Source of the DNA: Ailanthus altissimus
Lineage: Eukaryota > Streptophyta > Magnoliopsida > Sapindales > Simaroubaceae
Reading direction: 5' to 3'
NCBI GenBank assembly: GCA_946807835.1
Contig: OX327694.1
Span: forward strand, 10,738,001 to 10,802,000
DNA length: 64,000 nt
A program made the position numbers and the translations under genes. The notes below the pieces were generated by a model. It did not search any database. It was not told where the DNA came from and saw only the letters and a list, made by a program, of their open reading frames with translations. Shown here piece after piece: positions 1 to 11,535 of this stretch. Each line of letters opens with the position of its first letter. The first letter of the stretch is position 1.

Positions 1-436
1 CTGTGAATAATGCCCCACGTACACATCACGAATATATAAATCGGCACGTTAAACCATGCAAGTTGAGGTTACAACACATACGTATAGTCTTTTCGTCATG
101 ATATCCTAAATGTGTGGGGATATAAATTATCACTGTCAAATCCTCTAGTGCTCATCCATATCCTATCTCCAAACTTGTATCTCACTGAACAATATGTGCA
201 AACTTTTTAGCCACATTGTTCTACCCTAGCGTAACTCTTTTTCGGGATTAATACTTGTGGCCATAAGACTTTCCAAGATACAGTCTCAAAGCATCTAGAT
301 ATCAAACTTTCTATGCGAGTTGACGGATCCCATATCTGTACACACCAGACTCCATAAGTATCGTGACATACCCAGTGGTCACACCATGAAAGGTCTGTGA
401 CATGCGTGAAACCAAAGTATGAGGATCATTTACAAG
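1..436 (-). repeat. Truncated Ty1/copia LTR fragment (duplicate of 26706-27142)
   Basis: This stretch is an interior piece of the long copia LTR also present at 4694-6782 and 25689-27142 in the same orientation. It aligns base for base, with scattered substitutions, to 26706-27142. It stops at the same internal point of the LTR, just after CTTACAAG/TTTACAAG, where Del-type gypsy sequence begins. Sharing this breakpoint with 27142/27143 shows that both copies descend from one rearranged ancestor. The left end is cut by the window. Confidence 0.8.
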
Positions 437-1318
437 TCCTCGATGGAAGTGTAAGCACTGGGGCCGAAGCTAATCTTCACTTTAGCTCTTCAAACTCTTT
501 GGCACGCTTCCTACCATACAAATTTCTCTTCTTTCCGGGTTAGTTTAGTCAGAGGAGCGGCTATCTTTGAAAATCCCCCTACAAACTTCCTATAATATCC
601 AGCCAAACCCAAGAAACTACGAACCTCTGTTACATTCGTAGGCTGTCTTCAATTTACTATGACTTCAATCTTTTGGGGATCTTCTGTTACTCCTTCTGCA
701 GAGATTACATGCTCCAAAAATGCAACTTTGTCTAGCCAAATTGACATTTACTGAGTTTGGCGTACAGCCGATGCTCCCTTAAGGATTGCAAAATAATCCT
801 TCGATGTTCTGCGTGCTATTCTTCACTGCTTGAATAAACCAGTATATCATCAATAAATACTATCACAAATCGATCTAAATAGGATCAAAAAACTCTGTTC
901 ATGAGATCCATAAAAGCGACTGTGGCATTAGTCAACCCAAAAGGCATAATCAAGAATTCATAATGCCTATATCGGGTTCTAAAGGCCGTCTTGGGAACAA
1001 AGTCCTCCTGGATTTTCAGTTGATGATAGCCTAACCTCAGATCTATCTTGGAAAATACTCTGACCCTCTGTAGTTGATCAAACAAATCATCAATTCTCAG
1101 AAGTGGATATTGATTACGCACTGTTACTTTATTTAGTTCCCTGTAATCAATGCATATCTCATACTTCCGTCTTTCTTCTTTACAAACAAACCAGGTGCTC
1201 TCCAAGGAGAAGTACATGATTTGATGAAACACTTATTCACCAACTCTTTTATCTGTACCTTCAGTTCTTTCAATTCTGAAGGAGACATTCTGTAGGGTAA
1301 TTTGGAAATTAGTTGCAT
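437..1318 (-). pseudogene. Ty3/gypsy Del/Tekay-type reverse transcriptase (decayed, duplicate copy)
   Basis: Read on the minus strand, the translation carries RT blocks in order: KKDGSMR near 1180, [23 protein letters not shown] (about 1010-1060), MPFGLTNA (about 915-940), the catalytic FIDDILVYS motif (about 840-872) and [12 protein letters not shown] (about 580-620). It ends at the RNase H boundary, where the copia LTR fragment begins. A TGA stop at about 883 replaces an Arg codon and is shared with the copy at 27143-28024. A second stop near 649 (TGG to TGA in a TNVTE context) is absent from that copy. It is a dead paralogue created by segmental duplication. Confidence 0.85.
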
Positions 1319-1499
1319 TCCAGGGGATATTTCTATTCAAAACTCTATCTCTTTATTTGGAGGTAAGCCTGAAAGATCCTTTGGGAATACATCCGGACAC
1401 TCTCCAACCATTGGAATATCCTCCAATTTCGTTCCACCGTCTCTTACTTCATGGCATAGACTAAGTACCCCTGACATGACTTTCGAAGCATCTTACTTG

Positions 1500-1930
1500 C
1501 CCTCATTACCGACACCATACTGATGGGAAGTGAGTTTCTCACTCCACAGAAAATGACTTAAGTTCCCCCCAGGCTACATAATCTAACTTCTTTCCAGAAA
1601 AAACCCACTAAGGCCCGATATTTAGACAACCAATCCATCTCTAAAATTACATCAAAATCACTGATGGCCAGCAAAATCAAATCTGCCATGAACTCTTGGC
1701 CCTCAATACTAATTTTACTACCCCTATACACTCTTTCTGCTACAATGGAGTCTCCTGTAGGAAGAGACACTACTACCGCACCATCTAATAATTGGGGCAC
1801 TATACTAGCATTTGCAGCAAACTCCATAGAAATAAAGAATGGGTCGCTCCAAGATCTATCAGTACATAAGCATCTCGATCAAAAACTGACATCGTACCTA
1901 TCACAACTTCTAGGGCCACATTCGCCTCCT
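1500..1930 (-). pseudogene. Del-type gypsy aspartic protease region (decayed)
   Basis: The minus-strand translation gives a retropepsin-like segment with DLGATHSF near 1835-1860, then SLPTGDSIVAERVYRG and a VILEMDWLSKY block, which is the usual end of Del/Tekay proteases. A one-base loss near 1838 relative to the copy at 28541 shifts the frame at the active site. It lies between the gag zinc knuckle (upstream on this strand) and the RT, the normal gag-PR-RT order. Confidence 0.75.
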
Positions 1931-2202
1931 GTTGGGTCATTGTAAATACCCTAGCCTGGGTATGAGGTTTGCCTTATGGTCCTCCGAATAATCCTTCTCG
2001 ACCGGCTCCTCTATTAGGCTGGCTCGAGCCACTCGGCCTTTTGAATTGGGGACCGCCTCAAATCTATCCTCAGCCACCACTAGTTTATCCCAGAGCTGGT
2101 GGTCTGTCTTCTGGCTTACTACTGACTCCATCATTCGGGCAATTCCTCATATAGTGGCCCTCTTGACCACACTTATAACAACCGATAGTTCCCTTCCTAC
2201 AA
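1931..2202 (-). pseudogene. Del-type gypsy gag C-terminus with zinc knuckle (truncated at duplication junction)
   Basis: The minus-strand translation in one frame shows the end of a CCHC zinc knuckle (CYKCGQEGHYMRNCP-like residues near 2150-2195), followed by a Gly/Pro/Arg-rich tail typical of gag C-termini. Homology to the copy at 28640-28910 stops abruptly at 2202, where LTR sequence begins. ACAA at 2199-2202 is common to both parental sequences and suggests a microhomology-mediated joint. Confidence 0.7.
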
Positions 2203-3596
2203 AATGACATTTTTTCACTCACAACCACTTCGAGCTCAATTTCGCTCTAGATTTCTACTCCTGTTAGCGGTCTCGATTTTCTTCACCTATATGCCATAAA
2301 TGACATTTAGAACTAATACAAACACTAGAATCTCATTTAACTATTGAACGCCCTAATAAGCATACAAAGACCAGATGGATACTACTTTTCAATTTTCATT
2401 TACAGAATCATTTAATCTAATCAAACTCATCTTCCGACGCCCTGAAAATTTCTTAACATCCTATAACTTTGGTTGGACATAATTGCCCTTCACCTTACCA
2501 AAATGGACAATTATGTCCCCTTTTATTCATTTTTTTTATTTTTTCATCAACCATATACATTCAATATACATAAGGCACCATTTATACTCAACCCTAACTT
2601 TCCTAAAGTGGCAGAATTTCACCATATGTTCCAACACATTTCTTTTCTCAATTTCTTGTTCCAATTGCATCAAAATCAAGCCAACTTCATTCTAATGCCT
2701 TAATTACAACCAATTGAAGTCTCTACATCAAAATCACCCAAAACCTAAATTCTTACCTTGCCAATTTCTTCAATTTGATGACTCCTTCAAGCTCTACACT
2801 AGAATTCAACTCAATCTAAACCAAGAATACACACAAGAACATCAATTGAAGAAATTTTGAAAGTTCACATATCATCCTTACAAAACAATACTTTTCTTAC
2901 CTCTTTTTCTTGGATTTTCACAAATGGAGGCATTAATTGAGCTTAGAAACTTATACTTGACCTTATTATAGCTTGATTAAGCATGAAAAATCATTTAGAA
3001 AAAAACTGAAATTTCACTATAGCAGCACCACTCTTTCTTGCTTGAATTTTGCTTCTCTTTTGCTCTAAATGCTATGTTTTAATCTCTTGAAATTTCTATA
3101 GACTTCTACTATATATATAATGCTCCTTTAATTGACCAATTTGCCCTTCAACTTACTCTAAATTTCTAATTTGCCATTGGTTGGAAACTAAGTATGTAAT
3201 TGGTTCATTTGTAACTATCTAGTTAGAATAGTCAAAGGAACTAACTAGAATTCCCAACTTGGTAATCCATGAAATTATCTCTAATTGGTCCATTCCCTAA
3301 TATATGGATTGCGTTTCTCAACAAAGGCTTGTTCTATACATAACCCTTAAATGGAAATTCATGAAGTAAATTAAAATTTCCTTTTCCAAGCCAATAAAGA
3401 AAAATTCCAAAAGTATTCTAGGGTCGTCCGACTCTCCGATCGAGTGTGAAATTATCAAATTAGGTCTAATAACTTTCACTCGCACCATAAAAACAATATT
3501 TCTAATAAGGTTAGAATCTGGTAACCCCACGGTGTCCTTCATTACTCTATATCAAAATCTAGGCGTCAATACTACTAATAGGGATTAGATATTACA
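2203..3596 (-). repeat. Del-type gypsy 3' LTR, 3' half missing (partner of 30021-32720)
   Basis: This is collinear with 31397-32720 apart from small indels; for example about 75 bases present near 3240-3310 are missing from the other copy. The right edge ends ...GATATTACA and abuts a purine-rich tract on the minus strand, so 3596 is the 5' edge of a 3' LTR. The left edge is broken: sequence corresponding to 30021-31396 is missing and gag sequence takes its place. TATATATA near 3110-3118 may belong to the LTR promoter, but this is unproven. Confidence 0.8.
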
Positions 3597-3613
3597 ATTT
3601 TACCCCTCCTTAA
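3597..3613 (-). other. Polypurine tract of Del-type gypsy
   Basis: On the minus strand a run reading TTAAGGAGGGGTAAAAT lies directly upstream of the LTR start (TGTAATATC). Position and composition match the primer for plus-strand DNA synthesis. It shows that the LTR at 2203-3596 is the 3' LTR of the integrase body at 3614-4693. Confidence 0.75.
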
Positions 3614-4693
3614 AAAACAAATTCGTCCTCAAAATTTAAATCATACCTGTGTGGAAGAGGTTTATACTTGCATCTGATCTTCACGTTCCCACGTGGTTTC
3701 TTCTACTCCATGGTTCATCCATAACACTTTCACTAAGAGAATGCTTTTATTACGAAACACTTGCTCTTTTTTGTCTAGAATTTGCACAGGCTTCTCTTCA
3801 TAGGTCAAATTCTCGTCCAATTTTACTGATTGTTCTCTTAGGATGTGCGAAGGATCTGCTAAGTACTTGCGAAGCATGGAAACGTGAAAACAGACGATAT
3901 GCCACCTCCCAAACTCTTTCAACTATCTCGTATAGCCCAATGTATCGGGGACTCAGCTTTACTTACTTCTCAAATCTTAGTACTCCCTTCCATGGTGATA
4001 TCTTTAGAAAGACGTTGTCACTAATCTGAAACTCTAAGTCTCTTCTCCTATTATCTGCATAACTCTTCTGTCTATCGTTAACTATTTTCAACCTCTGCCT
4101 AATAACTTGAATCTTTTCTTAAGTAATCTTGATACTTTCTAGGCCAACTAGTTTTCTTTCACCTACCTCATCCCAACATATTGAAGTTATGCACTTCCCT
4201 TCCATACAATGCTTCATATGGTTCCATACTGATGCTCGTTAGGTAGCTATTGTTGTAGGCAAATTCCATCAGTAGCATATGAGTATCCCAACTCCCTTTA
4301 AACTCCATAACACATGCTCTAAGTATATCCTCGAGTATTTGAATTGTTCGTTTAGCTTGGCCATCTGTCTGTGGATGAAAAGTCGTACTGAAACTCAATC
4401 TAGTGCCTAGAGCTTTCTGTAAGCTGAACCAAAATCAAAAAGTGAATCGTGGATCCCTGTCTAACACAATGGTTACTGGAACGCCATGCAGTCATACTAT
4501 CTCATCTACGTACAACTGGGCCAATTTATCTAAAGAATAATTGCTTCTAATGGATAGAAAATGGGCAGATTTTGTCGGTCTATCATCAATTACCCATATT
4601 GCGTCATTGCCGCTCTGGCTACGCAGAAGTCCTATCACGAAGTCCATCGTTATTCTCTCCCATTTCCACTCCAAAATCAGAATGGGTTGTAAG
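3614..4693 (-). pseudogene. Del/Tekay-type gypsy integrase core and C-terminal chromodomain (decayed)
   Basis: The minus-strand translation shows, in order, an integrase core starting WERITMDFVIGL (4640-4690), then NDAIWVIDDRPTKSAHFL, a FHPQTDGQAKRT block (about 4345-4375), LMEFAYNN, a YEALYGR block, HVSMLRKYLADPSH, and a chromodomain (about 3655-3795) with VQILDKKEQ, LLVKVLWMNHG and EETTWERED. The catalytic glutamate after DGQA is replaced by lysine at 4351-4353, and several frames are broken. The N-terminal H2C2 zinc domain is absent, since a minus-strand copia begins at 4694. Chromodomains of this clade bind modified histones and guide insertion to heterochromatin (family knowledge). Confidence 0.85.
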
Positions 4694-6782
4694 TGTTGGG
4701 GATCTAATACATGTGGGTAGCATGTGGAATTGTGTCTATTACCTAAAATACCTATCAAATACGAATTTAATGCGGCGAAAGTATAAATTATAAAATAAAC
4801 ACAATAAATAAATATATCAAACACATTAATATATTAGTGGTGTAGATAACTCACCTCAACGTGTAATGTTATACACGTATTTTCTCAGAGTTTGCATGGA
4901 GACCGACTCGAGGGCAGTTCTAGTCACCAACTCGGTGGGCTTGGTGAGCTAGAACAGCAGTCCTATTGCCAGCACGAGATTAACTCTTAATGCCCAAAAT
5001 GGTCGGGTGTGTGTTTTCATCATTTTCTCTAAAAGAATAAGAAATAAAGAATGAAGCAATTTACAATTGCTTCTTTTGGTACCATGAAGAAAAATAAAAC
5101 AATTTTATTTTATCCTTTTTTTTTTCTTCTCTTCCTTTCAACACCATTTCTCTTCTTCTTCTCTTTCCCCATTTCATTTTTTTCTCTTGGGCAAAAAATA
5201 CACCAGCAATTGATTCACACACAAATCTCATATTTATATATATATCTAATATATTAAAATAATAATATAATATATTGTATAATAATAATAATGGGTGCCT
5301 ACTATTTGGCACCCAAAATATAATATTATTATATAATATAATAATATATAATAATGAGAGATATTTTAATTATTTAACTATTAAATAATCAAAGTGTGAA
5401 ATGACCATATTGTCCCTCATAAATTGTTACCAAGTCTACCCCTAATGGATCCCACCAAATTCTATACTTGAGTAAACTCAACTGAGGGTCCACAATACAC
5501 CACGTATCATTATACAATTAATAAATAATAATTATTGACTAATTATTGTATTTAACACTTAAATATAGACATGCACGCATTCTCGTAGTAGTGCTGAATA
5601 TTGTTGGATTAAACAATTTAATTCGGTACGCTACCCTAGTGCACAACGAGTACACTCCATATTGCGGGACTCCTTAGGTCCTATGCCCGATTCATCAAAT
5701 GGAACTATTCCATAAGTCTGTGAGCAATGCCCCACGCACACATCACGGATATACAAATCAGCGTGTTGAACCATGCAAGTTGAGGTTATAATGCATACGT
5801 ATAGTCCTTCCGTCATGATATCCTGAATGTGCAGGGATATAGATTATCACCGTCAAATCCTCTAGTGCTCATCCATGTCCTATCCCCTAGTGCTCTTTTG
5901 TCATATTGTTCTACCCTGTCGAAACTCTTTTCTGAGATTAATGCTTGTGGCTACAAGACTTTCTAAGATACAGTCTCGAAGCATCTGGATATCAAACTCC
6001 TTATGCGAACTGACAAATCTCATATCTGTATACACCGAACTCCATAAGCATCGGACCATACCCAGCGACACCCAGTGGTCACACCATGAAAGGTCTGTAA
6101 CATGCGTGGAACCAAAGTATGGATGATTACTTACAAGCCCACCATGACACTTAGGTCAAAGGACCACGTATACTATTCAACTCTAGAGGACCCTCCGTTG
6201 ACGGCTTATATAGGGTGTCTATCGGAGGCCTTTGTGAGTTTGTCCCATATTCAGTCCTAATTGGATACCCATATGTCAATTCAAGCTCCAAGCTCACGGT
6301 CGGCGAGGAATGACCATCTTACCCTATAGGTACAACATATGCTGATCTATATATAAAGGTATCCTCTGACAGACCCGTATGGGCAGAAATAGATCAGAGA
6401 CAATAATTCAAGAATATAATTGTACGACTAGCATTTTCTGGCACCCGATTGTAACTCTTGCAACTATGCAATTACTGGTATATTCTCAGGTCTATGTCCC
6501 ATTACAGACAAGGCTCCAACTCTTGGATCTGCTGAGTATTATAACCAGTTAACACTTAGTTATGTTAACATTTAGCATTTATATATCTCGGCATGGCTAA
6601 CTATGAGCCCTTATCGAACCTCTTTTAGATCTGATCTACTTCTTTAGATCGTTCAATGTCTATAACATTATATTGCATGGTACCATATTAATAGGTATTA
6701 GTGATTCAATGGTAATGTACAATTGTATAAATACACAAGTAAATGTACATTCAGGGATGGCACATAAGCATCGACCCTAACA
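4694..6782 (-). repeat. Long Ty1/copia LTR (3' LTR of a minus-strand element)
   Basis: The 2089-bp block runs from TGTTGGGGATC (4694) to ...CCCTAACA (6782). On the minus strand it therefore starts TGTTAGGG and ends CCCCAACA, the expected TG...CA. Adjacent sequence at 6783-6805 is, on the minus strand, GGCACTAGAGCAAATGAGAG followed by AT, the polypurine-tract context of this copia group. It closely resembles 25689-27142 and more distantly the LTRs at 22397 and 36016. The outer flank is the Del integrase, which the copia interrupted. Confidence 0.85.
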
Positions 6783-9068
6783 ATCTCTCATTTGCTCTAG
6801 TGCCATTGCTTATGGCATCTCATACATATCGACTCTACGTGTTTCATAAACACTTTAAGAGTCATGGCCTTTAGATAGTGGGTTGGCTAAATTATTTATG
6901 GACTACTTCTACAAATAATAACATCTTTCTGGGCCAAGATCTCTCTAGTCATGTGAAACTCTTCTTAACATAATTAGAGTACTGGTGTCCTCTTGGCACC
7001 TTGGCTTGTACAATGGCCTTATTTTGTCGTAAACTATGGGATAAGATCCATTTGTCTTGGAACTCTTCCAAGTCCAGCAATAAATTTACGAATTCTTACT
7101 GTTGCTTTCGCTGCACCAATATAAATTAGCAGTGAATTCTGGTTTGGTGTAATTCTAACTTCCCTAGTACTAATGAGAATGAGAACATTCCCAGATGTAG
7201 ACTCTCTATTATCTAAGTCAATCTAAAAGTCTTACTTTGTGCATCTTCTCAATTGTAAGTTACTTTCTCTATATTTGAGAAACTTATCCTTTGTACCCTC
7301 AAGGTACCTTAGGATATGTTTGACTACCATCAAATGGTGGTCACCTAAATCGGACTAGACTCTGCTTGTAACTCTTACAGCCAAACTGATCTCAGGTCTA
7401 AAACACATCATAGCATACATCAATCTCTGAAGATTTGATGTATCTGGTGTGTTAGACACTCTAACACTCTCATCTTCCATCTAAAGAGACGCTGTCCTCG
7501 AAAGATGAACACCAAGTCTATTGATGTAAAATGATTTGGGAGAGTCCTATCAGCTTCATAGCTCTATCTCTGTAAAGCTTTATACTTAGTGTAAAGGAAG
7601 CCACTCCTAAATCCTTTATGGAGAAATTTTTATGTATTATTTCTAATGATTATAACATACCGGGATCATTCCTAATGATCAATGTGTCATCAACAAAGAG
7701 CATCAAGAAGACTATCATGCTCCCATTGTCCTTACTTGCATACTAGACTAAAAGTTTGGCTGGACATAAAATCTTCAGGCTGTTCCATGAATATCTCTTA
7801 CTCGAGATATCCATTCTAAAATGCCGTCCTTACATTCATCTACTAAACTTTAAAGTCATAATATGCTGCAAGAGTCAATAAAATACTAATCGACTTTAGC
7901 ATCAATATTAGTTGAAAGGTTTCCTCTTAATTGATCCCAGATCACTAAGGATTATTTTTCTATAACCAATATAGGGCCTAAAAGGTCTCTACCTTCAATC
8001 TGCCTTCCACTACCCTTTACACCCAATGAGAATAATTTCCGCGGATAGTTTAACCAAGTCTCAGACTTGATTCTGATGCTTATTGTCAATTTTATTTTTA
8101 TGGCTTCTTGCCACTTCCCAAATCGATGTCTGACATCGTCTCTCTTTAGGTCAAAGGATTATTTTCTTCTACCAAGAAAACTCAAAGTTCACCTTTAGGC
8201 ATTAAACATACCTAAAAAGTGACCTAGAAATCCTTTCCAACTCATTTGGAGAGTGTGCTAATAGGCTATTGCTTAATTGAGCCTGAGTTCCCATCCTTGG
8301 TTATTGATTTCTAGATTGACTTCACCAAGTTCAATCTTTTTATGATTCCCACAACCCATGACAAACTCTTTCTCTATAATAGTGGCACACTGAGAAACAA
8401 ACACACTTCGCATATCTTAATTATAGAACTAGTATCCTATTGAAATCACATGATACACAATGAACCTATACATGTACCTCTTGGGTATTGTTCATCCTAC
8501 TGAGTAACTCTTACAACATAAGATACCCTGCTGCGTAACTCTTACATAAGCAGGACAACCCCTAGTCTTAACTTATTTAAGATACGGCTTCCTTTCTTTC
8601 TATATCTAATATGGAATGGAAAGAACAACTTCTGATTGAATTCTGCTTAATAAGCAGCTGACTTTAAAGCATATTCTCACAATTATAGATCGGTAACATT
8701 CATTATCAATTAAACCATATCTAATAAAGTCCAATTCCTTCTTTCCAAAACATCATTATGTTGTGGAGTACCCGGAGGAACATAATGAGTGAGAATCTCA
8801 TTCTCCTTAAACAAACGTAAAAACTTGTTGTTAATGTACTCAGTACCTCGATCTAATCGAAGAGATGTGATGTACATTCTGGTATACTTGGTCATCTCCA
8901 TGAATACATTATTCATAAACTAGTTAAGTCTTCATAGTCAAATTGGGAATCCAACCATCCTTAACCAGACGGATAAGCATCTCACGCTTATATGACATAA
9001 ACTTATATACCACAGCTCCGTATCATTTGAGGATTTTGATCTATAGACATTTCTAATTGTATATAATG
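6783..9068 (-). pseudogene. Ty1/copia pol remnant: integrase, RT, RNase H (minus strand)
   Basis: The reading frames are heavily broken, but conserved blocks remain on the minus strand. A pre-integrase-like ELW..ISLCHIS block lies at about 8985-9030. The integrase has LRLDRGTEYINNKF and PPGTPQHN...ERRN at 8710-8916, and the RT has a catalytic FVDD at 7686-7697 within FLMLFVDDTLIIRND. The polypurine tract is at 6783-6805. Gag and protease are missing because the sequence stops at 9068, where a gypsy LTR starts. Order (IN before RT) identifies Ty1/copia. Confidence 0.8.
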
Positions 9069-9916
9069 TGATGCAGGCTCAAGTGTTTAGAAAAAGAATA
9101 CCACAAGATTGGAAGAATGAAAACAAACACTCACTTTTATTAAAATAAACTCAAACACTGAATAAAGTAAAATTAGTACAAGCTCACCACTCAAGAGAAT
9201 TACAATGGGATACAGAATAGTTCACCACCCAAAGAACCCTACAAGAGATACAGAACTCTCAAACTCACCACTCTAAGGAATCCACCCAAGAGATACAAAG
9301 TTAAATGTAGAAACTCTCATAAGAGAACTCTCCCACATACAAGTAATTTAAAATTCACTCCCTGCCCTTCTCCTCTCATCCTCAGGTATTTATAGAGAGT
9401 TCTTGGGAGGGCTACTGCAAAGCACTCATTACAATATTAAAACTTGGTGGTTGGAAGTTTACAAAAGACAGCAATTAAGACTTACAACTACCCTTACACC
9501 AAAAGTCTACAAATACAGCAAATACAATAAATGAAGCATTAAATTCGAACATAATATGCTCTAATTCAACAAAGCATGCTCTAAAGTCTTGGATGGAGAC
9601 AAAAGTCTTCAATTCTTGCAAGTTGTCAAGATTTGGCTCACCTACTAGCTGTCTGACCTTCCTTTAGTTATTAGGATTCAACTTACTCTACAAAACTTAT
9701 ATTCATGTGCTGTAAAAAGGATTTAGAACTAGACACATATAATTTTCTAGTAGTATGAAGATTACCTAGTAATTCCTTCCGAAACAGTATCAGATAAATC
9801 CCAAATTTACCCTTGAAATTCATTACCTTTCCTTGAGTCTTTAGAGTATGAATGTAACTAACTTGAATTCATTTGGTTCTATTTTTAGCTCCATGTGATC
9901 AGACACTCCTGTGTCA
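9069..9916 (-). repeat. 3' LTR of the minus-strand CRM-like gypsy
   Basis: The 848-bp LTR begins TGATGCAGG and ends TGTGTCA on the plus strand. On the minus strand it begins TGACACAGG. It pairs with 21158-22002. A TATA-like element (TATAAATA on the minus strand) lies at 9387-9394, at the position expected for the LTR promoter. The purine-rich CCAACCAGGGGAGTT on the minus strand sits directly outside it. Confidence 0.9.
9387..9394 (-). promoter_or_regulatory. LTR TATA box (minus-strand gypsy)
   Basis: TATAAATA on the minus strand within the LTR, followed by CC. It is conserved at 21476-21483 in the partner LTR, and a similar CTATAAATACC context occurs at the equivalent place in the LTRs at 13663 and 19690. 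It is called as the U3 promoter by position only. Confidence 0.55.
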
Positions 9917-10914
9917 AACTCCCCTGGTTGGAAAAGACTCGACCTCGAGTCCATCTCGTTATCATACTTATAAGGAGATAGATCAGCAACATTGAATACA
10001 TCGAAAACACCATAAGATTCTGGAAGCTCAATTTTGTATGCATTTTCCCCAATTCGTTTTATCACCTTAAATGGTCCATCAGCTCTCGGTTTGAGTTTAG
10101 CAAACTTGCCACGAGGGAACCTTTCTTTTCTGAGATGAACCCAAACTAAATCTCCTTCTTGAAATTCCATTTTCTTGTGATGCTTATTGGCGCTCTTTTG
10201 GTACTTCTCATTTTTCTTCAATATTTTCTTCCTAACTTCTTCATGCAATTTTTTTATGTTCTTCACTCGTTCTTCAACATCTGCACTAAATTGGTGAGTA
10301 ATGGGAAAAGGGACTAAATCCAATGGGCTTGTGGGATTCTGACCATAAACAATTTCAAACGGACTATAACCCGTACATTGGCCTTTCGTCCAATTGTAAG
10401 CAAATTCAACTTGAGCCAAAATAAGATCCCACTGACGAATGTTCTTTCCAACATAACACCTCAAAAGGTTTCCCAAACTGCAATTTGTGACTTCCGTTTG
10501 TCCATCAGTTTAAGGATGATAGGAAGAACTGAAGTTAAGTTGAGTTCCAAGCTTCTTCCAAAGAGTGCGCCAAAAATGACTCGTGAACTTAGTATCACGA
10601 TTAGAGACGATAGTCTTAGGAATTCCATGTAGTTTCATAATTTCTTGAAAATATAAGTCAGCTACATGGGAAGCATCAAGAGTCTTGTTGCAAGGAATGA
10701 AGTGCACCATCTTGGAAAAACGATCCACCACCACCATAATAGAATCTTTATTTCTTTGAGTTCTTGGTAATCCCACAACAAAATCCATGCTAACATCTTC
10801 CCAAGGTGTTGTAGGAACAGGAAGTGGAGTGTACAAACTAGTATTTTGGCCATGACTCTTAGCCACATGACAGATTTTACACCTATCCACATACCTCTGA
10901 ATATTCATCTTCAT
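9841..10914 (-). pseudogene. Integrase of minus-strand CRM-like gypsy (one nonsense codon)
   Basis: The minus-strand translation starts [15 protein letters not shown] (end of the zinc domain), then has the core blocks [38 protein letters not shown] and SSYHP-stop-TDGQTE, and the GPY/F module ADGPFKVIKRIGENAYKI followed by VFNVADLSPY. The stop near 10509 is CAA to TAA within the invariant HPQTDGQ motif. The last codons lie inside the 3' LTR (9841-9916). A one-base loss near 10920 breaks the join to the upstream zinc-binding part. No canonical chromodomain is seen after the GPY/F module. Confidence 0.85.
9917..9931 (-). other. Polypurine tract of minus-strand gypsy
   Basis: CCAACCAGGGGAGTT on the minus strand lies immediately before the LTR start. 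It is also translated as part of the pol C-terminus (a SLFQPGEF segment), showing the coding frame passes through the tract. Confidence 0.75.
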
Positions 10915-11535
10915 CTTTGGCCAATAAAATTTTCTTGTATCAATGCCAAAGTCTTGTCTCTCCCAAAATGTCCGCCAAGTCCGCCATCATGAGATTCTTT
11001 GATAATAGACTCTCGAAGAGAACAATGGGGAATACACAAGCGGTTGCCTTTAAAAAGATACCCATCATGCAACAAGAATTGTTGAAAAGAGCCATGCTTG
11101 CAATCTTCTGTGATTTTTTCAAAATAAGCATCATCTTTATAGAGTTCCTTCACAATCTCAAAGCCTACAACTTTCACTTGCATAGAGGACAGCAAGGAAT
11201 ACTTTCGATTTAATGCATCAGCCACCACATTTTGAACTCCAGACTTGTGCTTAATAGTGAAGTTGAAGGATTGAAGGAATTCAACCCAATGAGCATGACG
11301 TCTATTAAGTTTGTGCTGGCTATTTATGAACTTAAGTGCTTCATGATCAGAATAAAGAACAAAAGGTTTTGGAAGAAGATAATGACTCCAATGATCTAGA
11401 GCTCGACAAATAGCATAGAACTCTTTATCATAAGTAGAATACTTCTTGCGTGAATCACTCAATTTTTCACTGAAGAAAGCAATGGGTTTACCTTCTTGAC
11501 TAAGGACAGCGCCAATTCCCACATTTGATGCATCA
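10915..11535 (-). pseudogene. RNase H and integrase zinc-binding region of minus-strand gypsy
   Basis: The open minus-strand frame (10911-11522) encodes VGIGAVLSQEGKPIAFFSEKL, YSTYDKEFYA, LYSDHEAL and NVVADALNRKY, the RNase H/tether blocks of Ty3/gypsy pol. [10 protein letters not shown] follows, from the H2C2 zinc domain of integrase. A one-base deletion near 11535 separates it from the RT frame, and another near 10920 separates it from the rest of integrase. Confidence 0.8.

Noticed and set aside
437..4693. A circularly permuted Del element (IN-LTR-gag-RT), as from reintegration of a one-LTR circle
   Set aside because: The order fits, but the shared copia/Del breakpoint with 27142 and the matching second half at 27143-32720 are better explained by a tandem duplication of a nested block.
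5051..5312. Overlapping hydrophobic and Lys/Arg-rich ORFs, repeated at 26015-26305
   Set aside because: They derive from a polypyrimidine tract in the copia LTR. Recurrence at 26015 reflects LTR homology, not a conserved gene.
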